Assembly: GCA_013399855.1 (NCBI GenBank)
Contig: VXAY01002113.1
Coordinates: 2,420,250 to 2,484,249, forward strand
Source: Oxyruncus cristatus
Taxonomy: Eukaryota; Chordata; Aves; Passeriformes; Cotingidae
Reading direction: 5' to 3'
DNA: 64,000 nt
Of the stretch, positions 11,340 through 22,500 are shown one piece after another. A program made the position numbers and the translations under genes. The notes beneath the pieces are model-generated. The model was not told where the DNA came from, made no database searches, and saw nothing but the letters and a program-made list of their open reading frames with translations. Numbering within the stretch: position 1 is the stretch's first letter; every line of letters begins with the position of its first letter.

Positions 11340-12560
11340 GGGTCCTAACGGGGCTCTGTAAATGCGGTGGGACTCCAAACGGGACCCGCCGGGGTAACCA
11401 GGCTCAACACCACTTTGGCGAAGAAGCTGCAATCACCCGGCTGTCACGAGCTGCTGCCCCTGCTCGGGGTGACACCCTGGTGACGGCTCAGCTCTGTGCC
11501 TCCCCCCTGCCCGTGGACACCCAAGGTCTGTGTGGGCGGGCAGCTGGAGCGGTGTCAGCCGGCACAGCCCCGGTGCGGGCACGGGGCTCCCTCACGGCGC
11601 TCCCTGATCGCAGCCGGTGCAAGGCTGACCGTGCCCCGTGGGCGCCTCCTGCAGCGCAGGGAGGAAAGGCAGCGATCCCCGGTGGCGAGCACGGAGCCCC
11701 GGGCTCTGCAGAGCCGGGAGGGCTCCATCACGGCGGTCGGAGGCGGGGAGGGGGAGAGGGACAGGCGGTTGTGCGGAGAGTCCGGCGGGCTCTGCCGGCG
11801 TGGGGGGAGCTCCCACCGCCTCCCCGCCCCCGGGCGGGACCGGCCGCCCCCCCGCCACCTCCTCCCGGCGGGGGAACCCTGCGAGCGGCAGCGAGGAGCA
11901 TCGGGCACCGCTGCGCTGTCCTGCGGGGACCGAGCGGGGCCGGGCTGTGCCGAACCGGGCCGGGACTGCGGGGCCGAGCGGGGCCGGTCGGTCCCGAGCG
12001 GGGCGGGCGCTGCCCGCGGTGCTGAGCAGGGCCGGGCGCTGTCCGCGGTNNNNNNNNNNNNNNNNNNNNNNNNNNNNNNNNNNNNNNNNNNNNNNNNNNN
12101 NNNNNNNNNNNNNNNNNNNNNNNNNNNNNNNNNNNNNNNNNNNNNNNNNNNNNNNNNNNNGGGATGGGGCTGCAGAGTGCACGGGCGTGGGGGGATACAG
12201 GGCACTTGCAGACAAATTGCATCCCTCTCCCCTTCTCGCTCCTCGTCCCCCGGTGGGGTCCGTCCGACACCCCCCACCCCGGGGGGGGGGATGCGGCTGC
12301 GGCTCCCTCCCCTTCCCGGGGCTGGACAGCTCGCAGGGGCTGGGGGCTGCAGGTGTTCCAGCCACCTCCCGGGTGACGGTGGGGAACGGGGTGGCAGGAT
12401 TCGGCGTGTTTGGGAAGCCAGGAGCGCTGGAACGGGGCCAGCCCCGCGGCACAGCCCGCAGCCGCCCTTCAGCCGCTGCCGCTGTCCTGTGCGCGCTCAG
12501 GGCGGGTCGGGGGGAGCCGAACCCCGGGGCTCTGTTTGCCAGAGGCAGCCTAGGGAGTCG
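11340..12560. promoter_or_regulatory. CpG island, candidate distal promoter of RAB37
   Basis: Composition changes sharply to GC- and CpG-rich from about 11340 and falls off by about 12560, with many GGGCCGG and CCGAGCGGGG-like words. No gene starts visibly inside. The alternative RAB37 exon at 17370 needs an upstream first exon, and this is the only clear CpG island upstream of it in the window, so a distal RAB37 promoter is inferred. Open frames crossing it are a by-product of GC richness. Confidence 0.5.
12050..12160. other. Assembly gap (111 N)
   Basis: A run of N inside the CpG island. The flanks are extremely GC-rich, so a first exon could be hidden here. Confidence 0.99.
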
Positions 12561-15500
12561 AGACTTCCCTGCTATGAAATAGTTGTGTTCCAGGAGACAT
12601 CCATTCCTGCCCTCCTTCCTCTGAAATCCTCTTCTGCGGGGTCCTTGGGACTGTGTTTTGTAACTCCACTTGCACGGAGGGTGGTCGGGGCTGCTGCTGT
12701 CCCTGCAAGACCTGGGGAGCTCAGGCTCAGCTCCGGGGAAAGTAGGAGCAGGGCTTTTGCTCCCTGCAGTCAGATGCTGCCCTGCAACTCCTGGAGTCAT
12801 GGAAGAGACACTGATCTCCATCAGAGCCGCCCATCAATTCTTCTTGCTGTCCTCACGCTGCTTTGCTGCAGTCCCCAGTGACTGTGCAGGGACAGGCACA
12901 CCCCAGGGAGCAGGGAAAAAACAGGGATGGGGCAAGGCAGGGGAAAGGGCTGTGGCTGTGTGGATCCCTCTTTACAAATGCCAGTCTGTTTTGTATCCTG
13001 CTGTACTCAGGGCAATGTGCCCAGCCCTTGATTAGCAGAAAAATATCAATTACTATCAGTTCTCATTTCTGTTGTACATGGAGTACGTAGGACATGCCTC
13101 CAGGGATGACTGGAGAAACTTGGATTCTTTGAAGAGCCTTAACTCTCTCTTTTCCAGCAATGAGCTGCTGTTAAGGAATGACATTGGTGGAAATGAGTCT
13201 CTGGGCAGAAGAGCTGCCCAGGCAAATAACCATCCCAGTCCCTTGTTCCCTGCTGTTTCCCTTGGTATTTTTCCTGGTTGGGTTGCTAATCTTGCAAAAA
13301 CGAGCCTGCTCTCTCTCCAGGGGTGTGAGGCAGCAAATACCTCACTAGATCTTGTGTCTGCACAAGTAATCACATTTCAGATGTGCTGAGAAAACCCAGA
13401 GAGCTTTGCACTCCGGAGACAAAGGTTAAGTGGTTTCTGGTTGGTGGCTAAACCCAGGCCTGGGGAGGAAACGGGCCAGGAGCAAACCAAAGCAGGAACA
13501 GGAGAGGTTTGTTCCGGGCTGTTCCAGAAAACTTTCACTTGACACAAAATGCTGAGTCCTGCTTTCAGGTGGTTTGACCCATTGCCAAATCATTCTTCCT
13601 CTTGTGGGATTCTTGGATCCACTTAGTTGGAACAAGCCCCAGTGGAAGAGGATGTGTTCCTCGGCTGTTGTTGATCCAAGGTGTTAGCAGGGGGTTTGCA
13701 AACAGGGATCTCCTGTGTGATCTGAGCCAGCTTTTGTTTGATGCACAGCTCTAGAGCTCGTGTCTGCAGGGCTGAAATACAGCCTCTGCCAGGGCAAGGG
13801 CCGAGCCAGGCTGGCAGAGGGCCCTGGGCTCTGTCTCAAGCCAGTGTAAGGGTCTTGGCCATGGTGAAATAATGCCTGGGCAGGTGGGGACAGCCCTGGA
13901 GTATTCCTGTGGGACAGGACAGCTTCAAGCAGCACGCAGCAGCACCCAAGTTGCCCTGGAGCATTGCTTGGAGAAAGGGAGAGACAGCACAATTTTGTTG
14001 TATAGAGGAGGTAAAAATAAGTCTCAGAAATGCACCTCTGAGAGTCCCTGAGAGTGAGGGGCTGAAAGCAGCCACAGCTTTGCTCTCAGACCTCTCCCAG
14101 GGCCGTGTCCCAGCTGAGCTCTGCAGGCAGCTGTGCTGGGGTGCACGTACACCTTTGCCACAATTTCTTGTGATAAATCCTGCCCACTGAGTGCAAACCT
14201 TTGTGTTTGGGCCTTCAGCTGAGAGCAACAGCAGAGCCCGTGGAGGAGAATTCCGCCTTCCCAGCATCCCCCTGACTGGGGCTCTACCCTGTCAGGCTTC
14301 CCCTAACTACATTTAGCTCAGGTCCAGGTACCACATGCTAAAGCTCTGAAAGGAACTGGGAAGACAGCCTCAACCCACACACTCTGTCCCAGATCTCCTC
14401 CCGCCTGGCTGGCACTGGAAATGCAGCAGTTGCCTCCCTACGCTGCCCTGACAGCCATGTAAACCCATCTTCCCTCAGCAGGTTAGGCCAAAATATCTCC
14501 TTTGCTCGCTGGCTGCCAGCACGGGTAGGGCAAGTTTGAGTAGGTTTGCCCTCACCACCCCATTGCTTTGCCTTGTCCCTACAGACTATGCCAAGCCAGC
14601 AATGACTTTGACTGGATGTGATTAATCTAGGTCTGATTTAACCACAAAGCTTAAGGTGTGGGGAGGGATGTTTTCTCTTTCCCTAAGGCAGATCAGGCAG
14701 ACAGGCCTTTTCGGGAAGGTTTCCCTCAGCGCCTCGCCCAGTCCTGGCAAAGCACTGCTCCATCCCCACACCCCCATGCAGAAGGGAATGACAGCACCAA
14801 AAGGAATCTTGCAACATTTTACTGGAGCTTTCCAGACAGAGAAAAAAAACTGGGAAACCCTGGCGGGCTGAGGGGGTGCTGAGGAGGCCAGGCTGTGGCT
14901 GAGGATGAGGGCAAGAGGTAGGACAGGTAGACAACTTTGTCACTGGGAGACTTTTTGCTACTATGACTCAGGCATATCCAGCCTGAGGCTTCAAGAGCTG
15001 GCCACATCCTCTCCACAATGGGGTTTCTATTCTTCTGTTATATTTATTTGGTAGCCAGGAGGGTCGCAGTGATTTCCACTGTGCAGTCCCTCCACAGAGC
15101 CCATGAGCTTTTCCTAAAGTCGTTAGGAATATCTCTTGGCTGATCCAGGCCAACTTGCACTATTATGATTAAGTCACGAAGCAATTCATGAGTTGTCTCT
15201 ATTATAAATCCCATTTAAATTATTAATAGGGGAATCTGCCTTTTATACATGTTCTCTGTAAACCTTGGACTCTGGAGGCTTTCTGGTGCTCATTCCAGCC
15301 AGCTCTCCTCCCTCCATAATTAATGCTGTTCTCGGCATTAACAGCTCCCAAAGACAGCGCTGCAGGGTGCATCCAGTCTTGTTGCACCTCCCAGGACCAG
15401 TATTTTGCCTGGAAATAGTGTGTAGCACAAAGAAAATGCTGGACTGGAGTGCAGGAGCCACATGGTAATGAATTCTTGGGGTGTTTTCCTGTGGGGCTGC

Positions 15501-17369
15501 TCCCAGGCATATTCTGATCTCTGCCCAGGGAAAGGTTCTGGGCCCCAGGGCAAAGCCAAAGTGGACCTGGGCAGGGAAATTTCCCTCGGGGAAAGGGATG
15601 ACCCAGCTCCTCTGGCCCACGTGCCAGGGCTTTACCCAGACATTTCTGCCTCCCGACATCCCCCCCAGCTCCCGTGCAGGCTCCCAGCTCACGAGGCTGC
15701 TCTGAAAGTACAAGTGACCTGCAAACAGCCTGGTTAGGGAGGAGGGAGAAATCTCCGGCTGCGGATCGGGACGCAGGTTGCTGCCTCTCAGCACTCAGGT
15801 CTGTGCAGTGGCGTGCTTCTGGCAGGGGTGCAAAGCTCCCTCCTGCCAACAGCTCCACTCGTCAGGTCAGGCTTTTCCCAGGAGATGTTTGGCGTTTGGG
15901 ATGTTTTTTTTTCCATAGGGAAGCGCTGACTCACCGCAGCAAGCGTCCACTGAAGCGTGTCGTGGTGAACAGGCTCCAGGCAGGTTGTGGGGCAGCGCTT
16001 TATGCAAGGCAGGATGATGGTCTCCTGCCAGAACACGTTCCTGCTTTGCTTTTGGTCCTCAAGCTCCTTGGCTTTTGGCTTCAGGTCACTTCCTTGGGGT
16101 CTGTGGGGTGGCAGGGAGCACGGTGCTGGGGGCTGTGGCATGTGCCTGGTGTCTGGAACCTGCACGGCCTCCCAGGGCATGGAATCCGGCCTTGATCTGC
16201 TGGGGCTGTTTGTGCACCTGATTAAACACATTTCTTCACGCTCATCCTGCACTTCACAAGGGGGACACACAGTGCCTGAAGTGGTGCTAGGGTAGGTTAC
16301 ACTCCGGGGCGCCTCAGGGCAGGGGAGGTGATGGAGGAACTGGATCAGCCACACACAGAGGCTCCTCTGGATGTTGGGAAGATGCTGAAGCACCTTCCAG
16401 GGTGGGGATGAAGGGCTGAGGTGTCCCGGGATGGAGAAGGGCCGCTGGAGCTGCATTGGACTAAACACAAATCAAGGGGGGAAACAACAGATGCAGCCAA
16501 GTGCAGCAGAGGTGGATGCAGAGAGTGGGGAGGTTCTGCCCCAGCACATCTTTGGCTCAGCCCTGCAGCCTCAGGGGTGACAGGACCCTGGTGACAGAGG
16601 GGACACACTCAGTGTTTTCCAGAACTGCGTCTACAGGAACACCCATGTCCTGAAAGACAGAGCCAAATCCACTTCTGAGCAAGAAGCCTGTTAGCAGAGT
16701 GTTTATTTTTACTTGTGTCCCTGTGAAAGGGTTGAAAGTGCCTCGGTTTCCTGAAAGGATGGGAATGTTCGCGCCAGTGGCTCTGCAAACAAAACCCAGA
16801 CACCAACAGAGGGGAGGGAGGGTGTTGTGTTTGTACTGCAGGTCTCCCTTAGGTCAAGGATTTGGAGGGACAGGAGCAGAAGGGAAGATTGGCTCCTCAG
16901 GGTTGCAGTGTGGGTACCAGGACCATGGGCTGGCAGTTCTTGGGAGGTGACAGCACAGCCTCAGCTCTGACACCTGCACAGCTCCCTCATCCCTCCTGCT
17001 CAGGGACAAGCAAGCCCTGCTCCCCATGGGAGAGCCCTGGGACTTCCCATGGAAGGCTGGAGAGGCAGAGTGGTGCCATGAGTTTAAACCCAGCAGCCTT
17101 CTGGGGGGAGTGCTGTGACTTCACAGCATTAAAGTAGAACAAAGACTGCCCAGCAGACCCAGCAGGGCTGCGTGGCTGTGGCTACAGCTGTGTGTAAAGA
17201 TACTCTCCTTGCTAAACAATTTTGGACCTAATCCAACTACTCCAGAGTCCTTCCAAAGAGGTTTTCCAACAGGCCCGCCCCAAATGTCTGGCCCCCAGCT
17301 GCTCACTGTGCCTGCAGGCTCCAGCATCACCTGCACCCATGCTGACACATCTTTACCTGGTCCTTGCAG
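12561..17369. other. Upstream RAB37 region; no exon recognised
   Basis: Apart from the splice acceptor at its right end, nothing coding is recognised. If the CpG island at 11.3-12.6 kb is the distal RAB37 promoter, this stretch is intron. A counterpart of the distal first exon known from mammalian RAB37 was searched for by eye and not found. Confidence 0.4.
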
Positions 17370-17480
17370 ACAATCCTGGTTGGAGACAGCGGCGTGGGGA
17401 AGACGTCTCTGCTGGTCCAGTTTGACCAGGGCAAGTTCATTCCTGGCTCCTTCTCCGCCACCGTGGGCATTGGGTTTACG
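17370..17480 (+). CDS. RAB37: RAB37 alternative P-loop/switch I exon (distal isoform)
   Basis: This is a 111-nt exon of 37 codons, phase 0 at both ends, with acceptor CCTTGCAG and donor GTAAGA. It encodes [18 protein letters not shown] and ends SFSATVGIGFT. It aligns codon for codon with the exon at 21642-21752, so it is a duplicate of the P-loop/switch I exon. It would join the exon at 23797 in frame. Because it lies upstream of the proximal first exon (19571), it must be used with a more distal first exon, not seen here. The Rab family motif GIDF is changed to GIGF. From memory, human RAB37 has an isoform with nearly the same peptide, which supports real use. Confidence 0.85.
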
Positions 17481-19570
17481 GTAAGACCTCAATCCCTGGT
17501 CCCTGAGATGTGCACAAATTTTGAGGAGCAGCTTTACTTGGGAATCAGAATCTATGAATCTGGGATTCTGAGCAGTGTTAAGCACAAAGAATTGGATAAT
17601 TTGCTTTGGTGCTGCTGGATGAGGGGTCCAGTTTGGCTGTGTGTTTGTTGGCGTGCTTTGGACTGCTTGGTAGGATGGATGGACAAAGCTCCACGTCCCA
17701 AAAGACTCGGTGGGGCAGAGTGCCTGAGCGCAGCCTTTTGCATCACAAATGGAGGGCTGCTTTTCGAGTAGCCCTGCTCTGCCAGAGAGGTGCCAGCCTG
17801 TGTCCTGCCTGTGTCCAGCCCAGGGCCCTCAGAAAAAGTCAGGCAGATGGTGACGGTGCCTGGGAAAAGCACTCGGCTGCCATCCAGAGCTATTTGCAGA
17901 GCTGCCTCAGGGTCTCAAGTGGTTCTGATGTGTGTGTCCCCTCTCCTGAGGGAGGTCAGGACAGGGACAGTGTTTGGGACCTCACCCCAGAGAGGTTGTC
18001 ATCCCTTTAGCATCGTGGTGAGGCTGTAGCTCAGCAAGGGGCTGTTACCCACAGGGGTGCTATTACCCACAGGGGTTTTCTCTCTAGCCCAGGCCAAGGA
18101 AGCAGGGAAACCTGTGGTACCAGTGTGGGGAGTCTGGGGCCAAGCAGCCAGGGGCTGTCAGCCAAGGGCAGCCCTGTGGGCAGGCAGAGGAGGCTCAGCC
18201 ACACTACTGTTCTCTGCCGGCTCCTGGCTGCCTTGTTTCTCCTGCAGCAAATGCCAGCATGTGGAAGTGATGCTCAGCCAGGTAGTTTTTTCCTGTCCAG
18301 GCAACTCCATGAGCTCCATCCTTCCAGCCCCTTCCCCAGCTAGCTGCAGGAAAGCTCAGCCACTTCCAGGAGCTCCGAGTGCCTCCAAGCCTCCAGCTCT
18401 GGGCACTTCCCCTGGCCAAAGAGCATATATGAACTATAAATCCCCCAGCTGGGTCTGAGCGCAGTTACAGGACTGGAAATACAGGTTCTATTTCCTGAGG
18501 GGCAGAGGAAGGCTTGGCTGGAGCCGGGGCCGGTGTCCCGGGAAGGTGTGGAGGCACAGAGGGCATCTCTGCCATCGGACCTCCCGCAGCCACGCGTGGC
18601 CTTCACCGGGAGAGCAGCGAGGGGCACAGCTCTGCACTGGAGCCCTGCACCCCTGAATCCCAGTGGCAGGAGCAGGGATGGGGGTTGCCCTGAGGTTAGC
18701 CCTGGCATGGGGGAGATGGGCTGGGCATCCCAGGGAAAAGAGATGAGAGGGAGCACAAGGCTCCTGTCCCTGGAGTTGTGCCCATATAACGCTGAAGACC
18801 TTGGGCAGCTGCAGTGTGTGGACCTGGATGGGGTTTTATGGAGTGAGTTTTTGGGTAACACAACATCCCTGTCTCTCTCCAGGGGCTTCTCCTGCATTCC
18901 CATGCGTGGGCTTTTCCCAAACGAAGTGTGCTATGAGCCGGGGCCCAATGGCTGGTGTAGGATGCGGGGCTGTGAGCAGCCGGGGGGAGTGCGAGGTCCC
19001 GGCTGAGATGCAGGAACCGGCTCGACACAGAGCGCGGCTTCCGGGTGACGCCGCTGCTCCCGCTTCCCCCAGATATTGCTGCACCCTGGTGCTCACCCAG
19101 CTCAGCACCGCTGGGGCTGCAGCGGATGGGGAAACCCCCCACCCTTGGGTGGGAGCTGCCATCTCCGCTGTCCCGGCGTGGCAGCGCGGGATTTGGCAGC
19201 ACCGTGGTGTCCATCCCTGCACCCCGCGGGGGACAGGGGGCTGTTCATTTGTGGGGTGAGCTGTTCCTGCTCGCCCCATCTATGTACCCGCAGGGATGTG
19301 CCGGTGCTCTCCCCGCTGTCCGGTGCAGCCCAACCTCCGGCAAACCCAAGCACCCGGGGTGTCCCCGGTGTGGGGGTGCAGCGGGGCAGGTTTCCACCGT
19401 TCGGCTTTTTCTTCCTCATCCCGTGGCCGGGCTGGGCACGGAGGCTGCCGGGGCACAGCCTCGGGGGTGGCATTGGCCGGGGAGGAGGAAGAGGAGGAGG
19501 AAGGCGGGTGGAGCCGCGGCTCCCGCTGGTCCCGCGGCGTCGGGACTCGGCGGCTCCGCTCGGAAGCACC

Positions 19571-22500
19571 ATGAGCGGCCCCGGCGGGGCGGCGGGGACC
19601 GGGACCCCCCCGGCGGGGAGCGGGGAACCCCCGACAGGCAGAGGGGACCCCCCGGCGTCGCCCCGGGACCGCGAGCTGGCCGGCAAGGTGGGAGGCAGCG
19701 CGGGGTGAGAAGGGATGGACCCACCTATCCTTGCCAGGGCTGGAGGTTTGGGCTCGTCCACCGGCCCGGGGGAGACCGAGAGGGGCCCGGGGGTGTCCCG
19801 GGGGCCGCCCGCTTCCTCCGCTGTTGCCATCGCGCCCAGGAAGCGGCGGAGAGACGGGGAAGGGGAAGAAGGCAGCAGCCCCAGCTGAACCCTCCCAGCC
19901 CTTCCCGCCCCTGCCCCGGGAGTGCCCAGATCTTGCAGGTGTGGGGATGGGGGTCCTCCCTCCCCGGGAGGCGGAGATAGGGGGTCCCTGCCCGGGGGCG
20001 GGGGGACGTCTGTGCCCTGGGGGTGTCCCAGTGGCAACGGGAGGGACCAGCTGCTGGAACAGGGCTTTGGGGGGACTCCCCTGGGGGTCAGGGCCGAACT
20101 CTGCCCTCTGAAAGCCTGTCCTGACCTGCTTCAGGCAAGGGGGCTCCTGCCAGCCCGGCAGTGGTGCCCTCCATGACACAGGGTAGGGGAAGCAGGACCC
20201 CATCCAGCCCATCGCAGCACGCCAAGGGCTCCCAGGAGGCAGCAGTGTGTGCCCCGGGGCCAGTCCAGGACCCTCCCCCCGCCAACCTCACAGCCCCCCA
20301 CCTTGCAAATGCCTCTGCACCCCTGCCAGGCCTCGGGGTGAGAACCCCCCTGCCTGAGTGCTCCCCTCTTCCCCATCCCGGATCGGGCAAGGGCTGCCCC
20401 TGCACCTTCCTCTTCCTGGCAGCTCAGGGGAGGCACAGGACCGATGAACCTTTTACCCGAAAAATTTAACATGCAGCCCCAGGCCGAGCTCAGCACTGAT
20501 GGTGTCAGCCCAAACACCTCCTGCTGTCTTGCTGAGCCAGCTCTCAAAGTGGTTCTGCACACTGCCACTTTCCCTAAACCGCTTTTGCTCTTTGCCTTTA
20601 TCCTCTCTGCTCTGACTCATCTCAGTGGAGGGCAGTTTTTATGTTTGAGGGAGGAAATAAGTTTCCAGCTTGGTCAGGAGCAAGGTGGAGACAGAAAGGA
20701 GGGGTGTTCCCAGCTGCCCTCCCGTCCCAGGAAAGGACTTGACCAGACAAGTGAGTTGGCAGGAGACAGAGCATTTCCAGCCCCCAGCTCTGGCATTTGC
20801 TGTGCCATCCCTGTGGAAGGTGGCTCACTGTGCTGGCCCATCCCAGAGGCAGTGGGGCTGCAGGGGGAGCTTTTCAGGCTCCATGATCCTTGCAGGGTGG
20901 GACTGTGGGGATGGACCTTTTCACTGGGGTCCTGCTCGCTGCCATTTTTCGTCAGGGGACAGATGCAGGAAGAGTTAGGTTAATGATTGCTGGGCAGGAA
21001 CAGGCTGCTGCAGGTGAGCAGGAAGAGCACAGCGTCGGGAAAGGTTGTGATTACGGAGCCCAGCATCCGTCCTGGCTGCTGCCTGCCTGGGTCCGGCAGT
21101 GCCCGAGTGGCCGGGGAGCCCGGGGCTGAGCCTGTTTGCTTAGCAGGAGGGGAAAAGGCACTAGTGTTTGCTTTGGTGTCTGCAGCAGGCAGGGCCCTGG
21201 GCACAGACAGAGTCCCGGACACGCGGGGTTTGCCAAAGCTATGCATCAACCCTCGGGCTGGGCACACCCGCGCCAGGGGCAAAGCGTGGGCGGAGGTGGC
21301 TCCATGAACCTGGGAGCTACTGCCGGTTTTCCAGGAGCCTCCTGAGCTGGGAGATGCCCGGGGGCTGGCTAGGAAACATTTCTTCTTGCTGCGGTACCTG
21401 CCTTTCCACAAGGTCTCATGTTCTCCTCTCCCCCTCTTCCGTGGCTGTGGGTGCTCTGCTGCCCTGGGGCACCACTTGTCTGCACCTCTGGGGGTCCCAT
21501 CCTACCTCCAGCTCGCTAAACCCAGCAGGACTAGCCCTGGGGAAAGAAACAAAGGGAGAGAAGGGTCTAGGGGGGGAGCTCAGCACCGCTCAGTGGTGCT
21601 GCCCCCTCCCGCTGACACCTCTCCCTGCGCACATCTTCCAGGTGATGTTACTTGGAGACTCGGGCGTGGGGAAAACCTGCTTCCTGCTCCAGTTCAAAGA
21701 CGGGGCCTTTCTCTCCGGGACGTTCATAGCCACCGTGGGCATAGATTTCCGGGTGAGACCACCACAGCTGCCAGCCCCTTGCCTCCCCCGACCCGCACCT
21801 CGCCCAGGACGGGGTGCTGGGAAGGGGGAATGTGGGGTTTCCAGCCTCCGCACCCCAAATAAACTCCCAACCACCAGCAGGCACTTGCTGAAACCCTTCC
21901 ACCTCTCCCTGGGAGAGCAGTAACAGGCAGAAGAGCCCACTGGTGTTGTCAGCTCTTGTCTTTAAATCAGCAAAAAGCCTGGGTTTAGCTCATCCTGGCT
22001 GGGTGTGTGGGCTGGGGGTGTAGTGGGCAGCCAGCATGTTCCACCAGCTGGGCTGAGGCTGAGGGCTGGTGGGGACAACTCTGGCTGTTGTAACTTTGTG
22101 CCTTGAAAGGGCTGAAATGGGCTGCTGAGTGCTTGTTAAGATCACCAAATCCTGTTCAACCCCCCTTGCTGCTCTCTGCTCACCAAATTTCAGCTGCAGG
22201 GCCTCTCTGGAGGTGTTCAGGGAGGCAGAGCTGTTTGCAGCACAGGACAGAGCATCATTTCAGCAGGCTGGAAGTCACGGGGGTGTCCCCAGGCAGGGAG
22301 GGCTCTGCCTGCAACATCTGACGCGTGTGGAGTGCGGTCGCTGCTTCCTCTGCCCCCACAGCTGCAGCTGCTCTGGTTTCCCCCCTTGTGGTGGAACTGG
22401 GGGCTTGGTGAGCAGGGCCTGGGGGAGAGAGAGGGCTGTGGGTTTGCTTTGGAGGGGTTGTGAGGCCCGTCCTTCTGATAAAGTCATGAAAGGGGGAAAA

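Noticed and set aside
11496..12881. Long open frames on both strands through the CpG island
   Set aside because: They include the 111-N gap and extreme GC content, which removes stops; the peptides are Gly/Arg/Pro low-complexity.
19102..20212. Frames of about 310 codons on both strands around RAB37 exon 1
   Set aside because: These are GC-rich shadow frames; the short exon 19571-19687 joins the Rab core in phase and matches the family.
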